Positions 1 to 8,875 of a stretch of DNA of 64,000 bases are shown here, in pieces. Position numbers and translations under genes: made by a program. The DNA comes from Biomaibacter acetigenes. GTDB lineage: Bacteria; Bacillota; Thermosediminibacteria; Thermosediminibacterales; Tepidanaerobacteraceae. Below the pieces are notes generated by a model. It searched no databases. It worked only from the letters and a program-made list of their open reading frames with translations, and was not told where the DNA came from. Position 1 is the first letter of the stretch. Each line of letters starts with the position of its first letter. Where the stretch lies: contig NZ_CP033169.1 of assembly GCF_003691585.1 (NCBI RefSeq), positions 2,046,001-2,110,000 of the forward strand. Reading direction: 5' to 3'.

Positions 1-237
1 GCCATCTATCACAACAATTGTATCGGCGCCAAGGATAAGACCATCTTTATGCCGCCGGGCGACATCTTTTGCCTTATTTTCCGCCAGGGTGACTGCTATA
101 AGATTAGGAGGCAGGTGTAAATGGATGCTTTCTTCACTGCCGCTGGGATCTACGGTAAAATCAAGGCCAAGCTGCAACAAGAGATGTTTTCGCCTTGGTG
201 AAGCCGATGCAAGAATTATTTTTTTTGACACATTCAT
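1..237 (-). CDS. maf: Maf-family nucleoside triphosphate pyrophosphatase (3' end cut by window edge)
   Basis: Maf proteins hydrolyse non-canonical or free nucleoside triphosphates and are tied to septum formation. Seen: the N-terminal 79 codons, with the family start pattern IILASASPRRKHLLLQLG (a Maf SASPRR signature) and the second conserved block LGADTIVVIDG at the window edge, where Maf proteins have ADTxV. The start is ATG at 237, only a few bases after the DUF4321 stop, with GAGGCG directly upstream; a GTG two codons later would give better ribosome-site spacing. It follows DUF4321 and the Gx transporter, the usual neighbourhood of maf-radC-mreB clusters in Clostridia. The rest of the gene lies outside the window. 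Confidence 0.9.
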   Translation of the reverse strand, partial: MNVSKKIILASASPRRKHLLLQLGLDFTVDPSGSEESIHLHLPPNLIAVTLAENKAKDVARRHKDGLILGADTIVVIDG

Positions 238-242
238 CGCCT

Positions 243-491
243 CTACATGCGCTGGTACAAAAGTATACCAATGATCAGCCCTACAGCCGCCGCAAGATTA
301 AGGTTAATGTTAAATCCAAAAGTCATCGTAGCAATGCCCATATCCAGTTTTGTGGGGGAAAGGCCGATGCTTTTACCATAGGCAAGAAGGGGCACATATT
401 TTCCTAAAACCTGTCCCAAAACGCCTCCTATTACCAAACCCACCAGTAATATTATAACCAGTAATGCAGTGCTACGATAATTTCGTTTCAT
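243..491 (-). CDS. DUF4321 small membrane protein
   Basis: An 82-residue protein with two hydrophobic segments, roughly residues 8-28 and 62-80, separated by a short polar stretch containing GKSIGLSPTKLDMGI. Length and sequence match the DUF4321 family, which in Firmicutes sits next to maf. No catalytic residues are apparent and the function is unknown. The start overlaps the end of the upstream gene by 4 bases, so the two are almost certainly translated together. Confidence 0.8.
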   Translation of the reverse strand: MKRNYRSTALLVIILLVGLVIGGVLGQVLGKYVPLLAYGKSIGLSPTKLDMGIATMTFGFNINLNLAAAVGLIIGILLYQRM

Positions 492-1027
492 CTTTTTATC
501 CTCTCCTCTCCCGGCAAATTGAATTTATTAAGCGTAATAAAAAGGTTCTGGCTTATAAAAAATGCCGCCAGGCCCGTAAAAAAACCGGTAAAAAGACCGA
601 TTACCATCAAAAACGGCAGGTAGATGTAAAGCCCAAAAGTAGAAAGAATAATGCTTGCCACTGTTACCTGGGCAATATTATGTGTAACTCCGCCAACGAT
701 GCTTATCCCCACCAGACTGAAGACCTTTCTAAAATATTTATAAAACAGGGCCATCATCAGTGTGCTCAGAACAGCTCCTGATAGGCTGTATAGAAGGCTT
801 GACATGGAACCTGTCAGCAGAGCCCCAATAAGGCACCGGAGAATATTTACCGTTAGTCCTTCTTTAACGCCGTACATCACTATGGCCAGAAGTGAAATAA
901 TATTGGCAAGGCCAAGTTTTGCACCGGGTATTGGAAAGGGCACGGGTATCATATTTTCTATGATGTGAAGCACAAGGCCGAAAGTTACAAGAAGGGAGAG
1001 ATATATTATCTTCTGGTGTTTAACCAA
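488..1027 (-). CDS. Gx transporter family membrane protein (heptaprenyl diphosphate synthase component I-like)
   Basis: A 179-residue, very hydrophobic protein with about five or six membrane spans. It carries the blocks IPVPFPIPGAKLGLANIISL and GGVTHNIAQVTVA typical of the family called heptaprenyl diphosphate synthase subunit I or Gx transporter. The fold resembles ECF S-components, so a substrate-binding membrane role is likely; an enzymatic role is doubtful despite the old name. The start is TTG at 1027, preceded by AAAGGA at a good distance. It lies between the NusG-II protein and DUF4321, an arrangement common in anaerobic Firmicutes. Confidence 0.8.
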   Translation of the reverse strand: MVKHQKIIYLSLLVTFGLVLHIIENMIPVPFPIPGAKLGLANIISLLAIVMYGVKEGLTVNILRCLIGALLTGSMSSLLYSLSGAVLSTLMMALFYKYFRKVFSLVGISIVGGVTHNIAQVTVASIILSTFGLYIYLPFLMVIGLFTGFFTGLAAFFISQNLFITLNKFNLPGEERIKR

Positions 1028-1051
1028 ATTTATTCATCCTTTACATTTGCT

Positions 1052-1435
1052 TTAAAAGCTTACAGCATCTAGATCGTTTTGAGCCCTGTCGCTCTGAATT
1101 TTAACCACGACTCTATTCGGCAGGCAAACTAACATCTGACCGGGACGGCTTGCCCAGCCCTGACGTTCGCAGTCCTTGTCGGGACACGGGGAATAAAGCA
1201 TCCTCACTTTATCCTTATCTACTTCCACTATGCTTTCCCCTAAGACCCCTGGTACCTTAACCTGCAGCTTTGGACCACCCTGGCCCAGGGATATTTTCTG
1301 AAAAGGTTGTCCATTTACCTCTATGACGGCATAAGTCTTGCCACCGCCGAAGCCGTAAGCCTGAAACCCTGCAAATATTAAAACGGCGCTGATCAGTATA
1401 AAGACTATGAGGATTTTATCTCCTTTAGTCACCAT
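1052..1435 (-). CDS. NusG domain II-containing protein
   Basis: A 127-residue protein with an N-terminal membrane anchor (about residues 9-29) and a soluble domain that matches the NusG-II family: EVNGQPFQKISLG, a KVRMLYSPCPDKDCERQGW cysteine-bearing block and LVCLPNRVVVKI. The CPDKDC pair could bind metal or form a disulfide. Such proteins often sit beside ApbE flavin transferases, Rnf genes and Gx transporters, suggesting an extracytoplasmic redox or flavin role, but the function is not established. The gene is the first of the maf-ward operon visible here. Confidence 0.82.
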   Translation of the reverse strand: MVTKGDKILIVFILISAVLIFAGFQAYGFGGGKTYAVIEVNGQPFQKISLGQGGPKLQVKVPGVLGESIVEVDKDKVRMLYSPCPDKDCERQGWASRPGQMLVCLPNRVVVKIQSDRAQNDLDAVSF

Positions 1436-1524
1436 AAAACATCCCCGCCTGCTTTAATCTAAACTTAGTGTAACATTTTATTCCAACCAAAACAAGTGGA
1501 AAAATTCCCTAAAGGAAAGGCATT

Positions 1525-1564
1525 AAAAAAGATTTTATAAGGTGCTTTACCTTATAAAATCTTT
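1525..1564 (-). terminator. Intrinsic terminator after the copZ operon
   Basis: A perfect 16-bp stem (1528-1543 with 1549-1564) and a five-base loop. On the minus strand it is followed by a run of T. It ends the copZ and small hypothetical gene unit. Confidence 0.85.
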
Positions 1565-1582
1565 GTCCTTTCTATGATGATA

Positions 1583-1783
1583 TCAATCTTTTTTGTTTTT
1601 TTCTAAATGCGATTTTTCTTCAAGGATCCTTGCAAGTACCCGGGTTTTACAACTTAAATTGACAACAGAATTTTCCCCGGCTTTAAAATATCCTTTCACC
1701 GGTTCTGATATTTTCTTTATATCCTCATCTTCTTTGTGGTTTCCATCTAGCTTACTTTTTACTTTTACTGTACCATTTTTCAT
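1583..1783 (-). CDS. Small hypothetical protein
   Basis: A 66-residue, lysine- and glutamate-rich, soluble protein with no recognised domain. An AAGGA site lies about nine bases before the ATG. It sits 34 bases after the copper chaperone gene and just before a strong terminator on the same strand, so it is probably cotranscribed and copper-inducible. It has one cysteine (SCKTRVL), not enough for a classical metal motif. The opposite-strand reading of the same length is hydrophobic and unlikely. Confidence 0.45.
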   Translation of the reverse strand: MKNGTVKVKSKLDGNHKEDEDIKKISEPVKGYFKAGENSVVNLSCKTRVLARILEEKSHLEKNKKD

Positions 1784-1817
1784 GATCTATCATCCTTAAA
1801 CTTTTTCCATAAAGTTC

Positions 1818-2057
1818 TTACTCCTGTACATCGTATCCCGCATCTTCGATAGCTTTCTTTATGTCATCCAGGTTTATCTTTGAAGGGTCAAAGGATACGT
1901 TTACCTTACCCTGGTCCACTATGGCTTCTACTTTAGAAACCCCCGGCAAAACTCCTACCGAGGTTTCCACGGCTTTTTTGCAGTGGGCGCAGGACATGCC
2001 TGCCACATTCAGTGTAATGTCCGATCTAACCGGACCATGACTGCAGCAATGAGACAT
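1818..2057 (-). CDS. copZ: Heavy-metal-associated copper chaperone (CopZ-like)
   Basis: A 79-residue HMA-domain protein. After a short Cys/His head (MSHCCSHG) comes the metal-binding loop GMSCAHCKKAVE, where the two cysteines of MxCxxC bind Cu(I), and then the usual beta-alpha-beta continuation ending IKKAIEDAGYDVQE. It should carry cytoplasmic Cu(I) to CopA or to a copper sensor. The ATG at 2057 was chosen over a longer reading because GGAGGT lies eight bases upstream. A 17-bp copper-type palindrome overlaps its promoter. Confidence 0.88.
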   Translation of the reverse strand: MSHCCSHGPVRSDITLNVAGMSCAHCKKAVETSVGVLPGVSKVEAIVDQGKVNVSFDPSKINLDDIKKAIEDAGYDVQE

Positions 2058-2126
2058 CTTATCATACCTCCATTTCTTATTATTAAACATTTTTAATATC
2101 CCCCAGTTGAAATAATTAAATACCTT

Positions 2127-2176
2127 ATACTCCCCAGGGGTATTTTTATTTTATAACAAAATTTTTTTGACGTCAA
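2127..2176 (-). promoter_or_regulatory. copZ promoter with CsoR-like operator (box 1)
   Basis: On the minus strand a TTGACG -35 (2171-2176) and TATAAA -10 (2150-2155), 15 bases apart, are followed by the 17-bp near-palindrome ATACTCCCCAGGGGTAT (2127-2143) at the expected transcription start. The same box recurs at four other minus-strand promoters here. GC-centred palindromes of this form are typical of CsoR-family copper repressors; no csoR gene is in the window. Confidence 0.65.
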
Positions 2177-2209
2177 GCAAATAATTGTAGACCTTTCTTT
2201 ATTTTATGG

Positions 2210-2238
2210 TTGACAATATGGAAAATCTTATTTATACT
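2210..2238 (+). promoter_or_regulatory. bioY promoter
   Basis: Consensus sigma-A promoter: TTGACA at 2210-2215, 17-base spacer, TATACT at 2233-2238, about 40 bases before the bioY start. No clear BirA-type dyad was found. Confidence 0.75.
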
Positions 2239-2279
2239 TAACTTAAAATTAAAGATAAATGAAGGGAGTACATTCGACA

Positions 2280-2849
2280 ATGCAAAAAGAAACTCAAACA
2301 ACGTCCATTGCAGTTAGGGAAATGCCTTTTATCGGACTTTTTGCAGCACTGACTGCGGTTTTCAGCTATATTGAGGTCCCTCTGCCCTTTAGCCCTGTAC
2401 CAATTACTGCCCAGACCCTGGCGGTGATGCTGGCGGGGAGCATACTCACTCCGGGGGCAGCCCTTTTGAGCATGGTGGTATTTTTGCTTCTGGGCATAAT
2501 CGGCCTTCCGGTATATGCCGGAGGTGCCAGCGGTATCGGAACTTTCTTTGGACCCACCGGCGGGTTTCTAATGAGCTGGCCCATAGCCGCATTTATAATG
2601 GCCCATATAATGAGAAGAATTAAGCCGGGATTTATGTCAATTTTACTGGTCAACATTCTGGGTGGAATCATAATAATTTATGCCATAGGGGTTCTATACC
2701 TTGCCCGGGTGGCGCACCTGACATTGCCCGCTGCTCTTGTTGCCGGGGCACTGCCTTTCATACCGGGTGATGTAATAAAAGCATTGCTGTCTACTACCAT
2801 AGCCCTTTCCATCAGAAAAGCCTTCAAAAATAATTTTCCAATGTACTAA
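2280..2849 (+). CDS. bioY: Biotin transporter BioY (ECF S-component)
   Basis: A 189-residue integral membrane protein with about six spans. It carries the BioY blocks LPFSPVPITAQTLAVMLAG, VYAGGASGIGTFFGPTGGF and the C-terminal PFIPGDVIKA. It binds biotin and works with shared ECF energising subunits, none of which are in this window. Start: ATG at 2280 is preferred to an in-frame ATG at 2259 because the purine-rich AAGGGAG lies between them, 11 bases before 2280. It is a single-gene unit with its own promoter and terminator. Confidence 0.92.
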   Translation: MQKETQTTSIAVREMPFIGLFAALTAVFSYIEVPLPFSPVPITAQTLAVMLAGSILTPGAALLSMVVFLLLGIIGLPVYAGGASGIGTFFGPTGGFLMSWPIAAFIMAHIMRRIKPGFMSILLVNILGGIIIIYAIGVLYLARVAHLTLPAALVAGALPFIPGDVIKALLSTTIALSIRKAFKNNFPMY

Positions 2850-2909
2850 ATATTAAATACAAATCACTTATCAGCTTTACTTTATTCACTATTCACTATA
2901 TTCACTTTT

Positions 2910-2934
2910 CCCCTGAATTTTCAGGGGATTTTTT
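2910..2934 (+). terminator. Terminator after bioY
   Basis: Stem CCCCTGAA with TTCAGGGG, two-base loop, then ATTTTTT on the plus strand. Confidence 0.85.
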
Positions 2935-2954
2935 ATGGCTCAAACAAAACTTAT

Positions 2955-2983
2955 TTGCAAAAAATGTTATAAAGGTATAAAAT
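2955..2983 (+). promoter_or_regulatory. Candidate promoter of the ThiF-cysK operon
   Basis: TTGCAA at 2955-2960 and TAAAAT at 2978-2983, with a 17-base spacer, about 54 bases before the GTG start at 3037. Confidence 0.5.
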
Positions 2984-3036
2984 AATGTATAGTAAATCTA
3001 TCTACTAACATGTAATTGATTAATAGGAGGGTTATT

Positions 3037-4533
3037 GTGATACTTCCTAAAGAAATGATTTACAGGTATATGAGACATATTATCATGCCGGAGATCAGCG
3101 GTCCCGGTCAAAAGAAGCTGCTGGAATCCTGTGTGGCTGTATTTGCAAGGTCTGCTAAGGATGCTGCTCCCTTGATGTACTATCTGGTGGCATCCGGGAC
3201 AGGGCATATCAAATATTTTTTTGAGAATAATGAAGACATTGAATACCTAATAAAAAATTGGCAGGATTTAAACCCGGATTTGCTTGTGGAAAAAGTGAAT
3301 TTTTCTCTGGATACCGGCAAGGCTTATCAAAACCAGGATGAAAAACTTTCATGCCGGATAGTTTTTGGCGACATCGATTTTATAAAGCGCATGTTGGATT
3401 CCATGAATCTTGAATTTAAAGACGGTTCCGAATCCATGGGGAATACATATTTTATCCCTACAATTTTTGTATTGCCATCTAATTGGTGTGGAGCCATACA
3501 AAATGTGAGAAATCCGGAAGGCCTTATATGCTTTTTCAGCTTATTGAATAAACTGCCCTTTAGGCTAACTGCTTTTGAAAACAGCCCACCTTTTGGAAGA
3601 GTATTTTCCCGCTGTCTCCTGGGGGCTCTGGCTGCCATCGAATTCATAAAGCTATGTTTGAATCTGGGCAGTATATCGGAAAATCTACTTTATTTTGATC
3701 TTCTGAAAATGGAATTTCAAAAGCTCAATACTAATAATGTTATTGCTTTTTTAAATGGCGTCTCACAGCCCATGTTAGAAAAAATGGTGGATGATATACA
3801 AATGAAGATATCGGATGCCAAGGTACTCATTGTGGGCACCGGCGGCCTTGGCTCCCCTGCAGCTTATGCATTGGCACTGGCCGGGGTTGGCACTATAGGA
3901 CTGGTGGACGGCGACAGCGTAGAAATCAGCAACCTGAACCGGCAGATCCTTCATTCCACTTCCCGCATAGGGACTCCCAAAGTAAAATCTGCAGAAATGT
4001 TTTTAAAGAAACTTAATCCCGATGTCAATATAATTACATTTGAAACCCTTTTTACAAAATCCAATGCCATGGAGATAATAAAGTACTTTGACGTGGTTAT
4101 AGACGGTGTTGACAATCTTCCCACCCGGTACCTTTTAAATGATGCTTGCTTTTTTTCGGGAAAGCCGCTGGCCGAGGCCGGTGTGCTGAGGTTTGATGGC
4201 CTGGGCATGACCATAGTGCCGAATGAAGGCCACTGCTACCGCTGCGTTTTCCCGAAAATACCTCCCGCCGGCAGTATACCTTCTTGCTCCGAAGCCGGTA
4301 TACTGGGGCCTGTTCCGGGAGTTATGGGATTTATCGAAGCCGCAGAAGCCGTGAAAATAATAACAGGTGTTGGAGAGACTTTAAAAAATAGACTTATAAT
4401 CTTTGATGCGCTGGATATGGATTTTAGAGTCACCGATGTCAGAAGGGATACCAACTGTCCTCTCTGCGGACAAAATCCTTCAATAAGAGATCTTACGGAA
4501 TATGAAATAACATGCAAAGGAGATGCTCTATGA
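3037..4533 (+). CDS. Tandem ThiF/MoeB/HesA-type E1 protein with degenerate first half
   Basis: A 498-residue protein of two E1-like halves. The second (from about residue 240) is a full adenylating domain: nucleotide loop [14 protein letters not shown], acidic [23 protein letters not shown], the cysteine region [12 protein letters not shown], and two CX2C zinc pairs (CYRC, CPLC). The first half opens with the family-like [15 protein letters not shown] and ends with an E1-like [14 protein letters not shown] block, but has lost the glycine loop and other key residues. Such enzymes adenylate the C-terminus of ThiS/MoaD-like sulfur carriers. The GTG at 3037 has AGGAGGG five bases upstream; an upstream TTG at 3016 has none. 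It overlaps the next gene by ATGA, implying a joint role in cysteine synthesis. No carrier gene is visible. Confidence 0.8.
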   Translation: MILPKEMIYRYMRHIIMPEISGPGQKKLLESCVAVFARSAKDAAPLMYYLVASGTGHIKYFFENNEDIEYLIKNWQDLNPDLLVEKVNFSLDTGKAYQNQDEKLSCRIVFGDIDFIKRMLDSMNLEFKDGSESMGNTYFIPTIFVLPSNWCGAIQNVRNPEGLICFFSLLNKLPFRLTAFENSPPFGRVFSRCLLGALAAIEFIKLCLNLGSISENLLYFDLLKMEFQKLNTNNVIAFLNGVSQPMLEKMVDDIQMKISDAKVLIVGTGGLGSPAAYALALAGVGTIGLVDGDSVEISNLNRQILHSTSRIGTPKVKSAEMFLKKLNPDVNIITFETLFTKSNAMEIIKYFDVVIDGVDNLPTRYLLNDACFFSGKPLAEAGVLRFDGLGMTIVPNEGHCYRCVFPKIPPAGSIPSCSEAGILGPVPGVMGFIEAAEAVKIITGVGETLKNRLIIFDALDMDFRVTDVRRDTNCPLCGQNPSIRDLTEYEITCKGDAL

Positions 4534-5471
4534 ACAACAAACTAAACAAAATCAATGATTCCATTCTGGACCTTATAGGTCAAACCCCCATGGTAAAACT
4601 TTCCCGCATGTCTCCGGAAGGGGGAGCTGTCATAGCCGCAAAGCTGGAATCCTTTAATCCCGGCGGAAGCGTCAAAGACCGTATAGCTTTAAACATGATA
4701 AAAGCTGCAGAAGAAAAGGGTATATTGAAGCCGGGGGCCACGTTAGTGGAATCCACCAGCGGAAACACGGGCATAGGCCTTGCCATGGTGTGCGCCGTAA
4801 AGGGCTACCGGCTTATTCTTGTGATGCCTTCATCCATGAGTATAGAGCGGCGCAAGCTCCTCAAAGCTTATGGCGCCGATTTCGTGCTTACGCCTCCGGA
4901 GTTAGGTATGAAGGGTGCCATGGATAAAGCCATGGAATTAGTAGAACAGCATAAGGATTATTTCATGCCCCAGCAGTTTGAAAACCCCGCAAATCCGGCC
5001 ATTCATGAGTTGACCACCGCCAGGGAAATATTGGAGCAGACAGGAGGAAAGCTTAATGCCTTCGTAGCCGGTGTAGGGACAGGAGGAACTATAACCGGTG
5101 TCGCCAGAGTCTTAAAAAAGGAAGTTCCCGGCATAAAAATTATTGCGGTGGAACCTCAAGCTTCCCCGGTGCTTTCCGGTGGAAAACCAAGTCCTCACAA
5201 GATTCAGGGCATCGGTGCCGGATTCGTGCCGAAGATCATGGACCTTTCATTGGTGGATGAGATCATCACCGTCGGCAATGAAGAAGCCTTTGAAACGGCC
5301 CGAAAACTTGCCACCACTGAAGGCATCCTGGCCGGCATTTCCTCCGGAGCCGCTACCTTCGCAGCCCAAAACGTTGCAAAAACCCTGAAACCTGGCGATC
5401 TGGTGGTAACGGTGCTTCCGGATACGGGGGAAAGATATCTGAGTGTGGAGGACTTGTTCTACGAAGAATGA
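4530..5471 (+). CDS. cysK: Cysteine synthase family protein (PLP-dependent)
   Basis: A 313-residue fold-type II PLP enzyme. It carries the cofactor lysine in NPGGSVKDR, the substrate loop TSGNTGIG, the phosphate-binding [10 protein letters not shown] and the C-terminal GISSGAA. It should make cysteine from an activated serine and sulfide or a sulfur carrier. The ATG at 4530 overlaps the ThiF stop, with AAGGAGA six bases upstream. Coupling to an E1-like protein recalls the CysM-MoeZ-CysO system of mycobacteria, where a carrier thiocarboxylate is the sulfur donor. It is distinct from the mccA paralogue at 31775. Confidence 0.88.
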   Translation: MNNKLNKINDSILDLIGQTPMVKLSRMSPEGGAVIAAKLESFNPGGSVKDRIALNMIKAAEEKGILKPGATLVESTSGNTGIGLAMVCAVKGYRLILVMPSSMSIERRKLLKAYGADFVLTPPELGMKGAMDKAMELVEQHKDYFMPQQFENPANPAIHELTTAREILEQTGGKLNAFVAGVGTGGTITGVARVLKKEVPGIKIIAVEPQASPVLSGGKPSPHKIQGIGAGFVPKIMDLSLVDEIITVGNEEAFETARKLATTEGILAGISSGAATFAAQNVAKTLKPGDLVVTVLPDTGERYLSVEDLFYEE

Positions 5472-5478
5472 TTCAAAA

Positions 5479-5512
5479 AGGCAGGGTAAATTTAATCCCT
5501 GCCTAAAATTTT
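5479..5512 (+). terminator. Terminator after cysK
   Basis: Stem AGGCAGGG (5479-5486) with CCCTGCCT (5497-5504) and a 10-base loop, followed by an AT stretch with TTTT. Confidence 0.65.
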
Positions 5513-5602
5513 CCCGAAACTTTTCCGACTTTAATTTATCTTTATTTTTTTATAAAAATGTCATATAATCTTATCTGTGACCTGAATCTGGGAGGGGCTA
5601 TC

Positions 5603-6733
5603 TTGAAAAGTTTTAAGCCGCTAGTTCCATTTTTAAAAAGGCACCTTGGAAGTTATGTTCTGGGAGTGCTTTTTCTTATGCTGGTCGATGCTATCCAGCT
5701 CATACCGCCGCATCTTCTGGGAAAAGCCACCGATGACTTGAAAAATGGCTTAATGACTCCAAAACTCCTGGGACTTTACGCCGCAGCTATTATCGGATTA
5801 GCCCTGGCAGTGGCCTGCGGCCGATTCCTCTGGCGCATGAACCTCATAGGAGCTTCCAGAAAATTGGAGATGGACCTTAGAAACCACCTTTTCAATAAAT
5901 TACTGGAACTTTCGCCGGGGTATTACGACAACAAAGAGATACCTGAGATACAGGATGAAGATCCTATTAAAATAAATTCTCTTGAAGGACATATAACCAT
6001 AAAAAATCTCACTTTTAGATATAAAAAAGAACTAAAACCTGTCCTTTCAGATATAAATATTGATTTAAAACCCGGTCAAACTTTAGGGGTTACTGGCCGG
6101 ACCGGCAGCGGCAAGACTACCCTTGCAAGATTATTGCTTCGTCAGTATCCCGTACCAACCAATAGTATATTTTTTGATGGCATCGGCATAAATGATATTC
6201 CTCTTAAGACTCTTAGGGAAAATATAGGGTTTGTACCTCAAGACAGCTTCCTGTTTTCAGATACATTATCAGGAAATATAGGTTTTGCAGGAAATTTTCC
6301 CGATGAAGAAATAATAAAAGCGGCGAAACTTTCCGCCATTGATAAAGAAATAAGGGATTTCCCAAAGGGTTACTCCACCATCGTGGGCGAAAGGGGCGTC
6401 ACCCTTTCCGGAGGCCAGAAGCAGCGCATATCCATCGCCAGGGCATTAATAAAAAATCCTAGAATACTGATATTGGACGATTGCCTTTCAGCAGTGGATG
6501 CAAGTACCGAAGAAAAGATCCTCATGAACCTAAAATCATATCTTTCAGGGCGCACCAGCATCATTATTTCCCACCGTATTTCCGCCATAAAAGATTGTGA
6601 TGAAATAATCGTGCTAGAACAAGGCAAAATCTTTGAACGGGGTAACCATGAACAACTTTTAGAAAAGGGCGGTATCTATGCTCAAATGTACCGCCACCAG
6701 TTATTGGAAGAAAACTTGCTCAAGGAAGCCTGA
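5603..6733 (+). pseudogene. ABC exporter half-gene with most of the membrane domain deleted
   Basis: 376 residues where about 580 are usual for a type IV (MsbA/BmrCD-like) exporter subunit. The N-terminus, including the first membrane spans (to about residue 115, LSPGYYD), runs straight in frame into the linker that precedes the ATPase (KEIPEIQDEDPIKI), so about 200 residues containing TM3-6 are missing. The ATPase domain is complete: Walker A GRTGSGKTT, Q-loop VPQDSF, signature LSGGQKQR, Walker B ILILDD and the switch histidine (SHR). The TTG at 5603 is taken as start because GGGAGGGG precedes it; ATG 5558 has no such site. The partner gene downstream has the opposite defect. An active transporter is unlikely unless the two products pair. 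Confidence 0.75.
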
Positions 6734-6886
6734 CTCCGGTGTAAAAAGTCTCCTTCCTACCGGCAGATGGTACGGCAGCCTGTCGCTCTTATCAGAAAGT
6801 AAAAAGGCCCGAGGAATGCGGCATAATATAGTGAACGTTACTTTTTCAATAGATATTGAGTGCTTAAGGAAAGTGAGGTAGAAAGA

Positions 6887-8293
6887 ATGGAGTTTCAGCA
6901 GGAAGAGGTTTTGACAAAACCCTATGACCCGAAAATAATGCGGAGGCTCTTAAGTTATGCCAGACCATACACCCTTTACATCATACTCTCAGTAATCATG
7001 ATTATGGTCGTTACTGTGGCGAACCTTTTGCGGCCCTATCTAATTATGACGGCAATAGACAAATACATAAATGTGTATCATGGCAGTGCAGCAAATTATG
7101 CCATACAGGGAGTTATACGCATAGGTAAGATATACCTTGCGATAATATTAATATCCTTTGTTTTAAATTATCTTCAAATATATATCATGCAACTGGTGGG
7201 TCAAAAAATCATTTACAACATGAGGCAGCAAATATTCGCCCATGTTCAGAGCCTCTCCCTTTCTTTCTTTGATAAAAACCCTGTGGGCAGGCTTGTCACC
7301 AGGGTGACTAACGACACTGACACATTAAATGAGATGTACACCAGCGTGATCTCAAATATCTTTAATGATATCTTTATACTATTGGGTATTGCCGTCATGA
7401 TGTTTTCTTTAAATATTCACCTTGCCCTTATTTCTTTGGCGTTATCTCCTTTTATTATAATTACAGCTGTCTTCTACAGAAAATATGCCACTCAGGGATA
7501 TCGGGAAGTTAGGGTGAGACTCGCCAGGATAAATGCGTACCTTGCAGAACATATAAACGGCATGAAGATAGTGCAGGTATTTCACCGGCAAAATAAAACG
7601 TTTGAGGATTTTATAAAGATAAACCAGGATTACTACAAAGCTAATATGGCACAGCTTTTGGTTTTTGCGGTTTTTAGACCTGCTATGGACTTTTTGTATT
7701 CCTTGAGCCTTGCTCTTCTAATATGGTATGGCGGTGGTATGGTAGTGAGAAATACCCTGGAATTCGGTGTCCTGTATGCTTTTGTAAATTACCTGGGACA
7801 GTTTTTCCAGCCTGTCTTTGACATGTCGGAAAAATATGATATCCTTCAGGCTGCCATGGCATCTTCGGAAAGGATCTTTATGCTGCTGGATACCGATGAG
7901 AAAATAAAGGACCCGGAAAATCCAACTTCTCTCACGAGTGTAAAGGGCGAGATTGAATTTAAGAATGTTTGGTTCGCATATAATGGGAATGATTGGGTCT
8001 TAAAAGATGTGAGCTTCCACGTAAAGCCCGGGGAAACGGTGGCTTTTGTAGGAGCTACCGGTGCCGGTAAGACCTCTATCATAAGCCTTTTGCCCCGCTT
8101 TTACGAGATTCAAAAGGGGCAAATCCTGATAGACGGCGTCGACATAAAAGACGTACGTCCGCAGGATCTTCGCCGGCATATCGGCGTGGTGATGCAGGAT
8201 ATGGCCAGAAAAGGCCTTTACTATCAACTATACCAGCTTCAGTTCAAAAATAAAGAAATAGAAAAATGTTTAAATAAGGCCTCCGCATCCTGA
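6887..8293 (+). pseudogene. ABC exporter half-gene with the ATPase core deleted
   Basis: 468 residues instead of about 600. The six-span membrane domain is complete, and the ATPase begins normally with Walker A GATGAGKTS and the Q-loop VVMQD. The next residue is already from the extreme C-terminus (MARKGLYYQLYQLQ). About 130 residues, with signature, Walker B, D-loop and switch histidine, are gone without breaking the frame. Start ATG 6887 has GAGGT seven bases upstream. Together with 5603-6733 it was a heterodimeric multidrug-type exporter; the pair now holds one complete membrane domain and one complete ATPase. The 150-base gap between the genes is also unusual for such pairs. Confidence 0.75.
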
Positions 8294-8300
8294 ATATTTT

Positions 8301-8330
8301 AAGCCGGTGGAAGAATTTCCACCGGCTTTT
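8301..8330 (+). terminator. Terminator after the ABC pair
   Basis: A perfect 12-bp stem AAGCCGGTGGAA with TTCCACCGGCTT, four-base loop, then TT. It ends the ABC unit just before cotJA. Confidence 0.8.
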
Positions 8331-8357
8331 GAATTGGAACCGAAAAAAAGGGCTCCG

Positions 8358-8365
8358 CATAATAT
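8358..8365 (+). promoter_or_regulatory. Possible sigma-E-like -10 element of cotJ
   Basis: CATAATAT about 46 bases before cotJA resembles the sporulation sigma-E -10 (CATAnnnT). No good matching -35 was found, so this rests mainly on the known mother-cell expression of cotJ. Confidence 0.3.
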
Positions 8366-8410
8366 ACTACTGAAAAGTAGCACAAATTTTTGTGATGGGA
8401 GGAATTGAGA

Positions 8411-8581
8411 ATGGGCAACATGGATGATATGAATAGAAATTATCACATGGATATGAAACTGGCCGAGGCCTATGTGCCCATGCAGATATATGGTGATACC
8501 TTTGATTTGAGGACTGCCTTGAACTACGGCACCCTTTTCCCGGAACTCTACAGGCCTTATCCGAGAAGGCCCGCCGCGTAA
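8411..8581 (+). CDS. cotJA: Spore coat associated protein CotJA
   Basis: A 56-residue protein rich in Met, Tyr and Pro. It carries the family pattern LAEAYVPMQIYGDTF followed by ALNYGTLFPELYRPYP. CotJA is a small inner spore-coat component that helps assemble CotJC. A GGGAGG site lies nine bases before the ATG. First gene of the cotJABC operon, 21 bases before cotJB. Confidence 0.9.
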   Translation: MGNMDDMNRNYHMDMKLAEAYVPMQIYGDTFDLRTALNYGTLFPELYRPYPRRPAA

Positions 8582-8602
8582 AATATTGTGGAGGTGATTT
8601 AC

Positions 8603-8857
8603 ATGCCTAACACCGACATGGTGGAAATGATAAAAGAAATACAGGCTGTGGATTTTGCGGTCTATGAACTCGCCCTTTTCCTGGACACTCATCCTGATGA
8701 CCGCCAGGCTTTAGATGACCACAACAAACTGGCAAGAAGATCATACCAGTTAAAGGCTAATTATGAAGAAAAATATGGGCCGCTACGGCTTGACTCCCTT
8801 TCCCAGTATCCGTACCAATATATCAATGAACCATGGCCCTGGGAAATAGTTTATTAA
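8603..8857 (+). CDS. cotJB: Spore coat protein CotJB
   Basis: An 84-residue, acidic, helical protein with the CotJB pattern VDFAVYELALFLDTHPDD and a C-terminal WPWE motif. It is part of the CotJ spore-coat complex. The ATG at 8603 is chosen because GGAGGTG precedes it by six bases; the longer GTG reading overlaps that site. Confidence 0.9.
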   Translation: MPNTDMVEMIKEIQAVDFAVYELALFLDTHPDDRQALDDHNKLARRSYQLKANYEEKYGPLRLDSLSQYPYQYINEPWPWEIVY

Positions 8858-8875
8858 AGATTGGAGGGAAAGTGA

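Noticed and set aside
2238-2280. BirA operator at bioY
   Set aside because: TTAACTT is present but no inverted partner at the proper distance.
8270-8692. Minus-strand 140-codon frame opposite cotJA/cotJB
   Set aside because: It overlaps clearly recognised cotJ genes and the terminator and has no homology or ribosome site.
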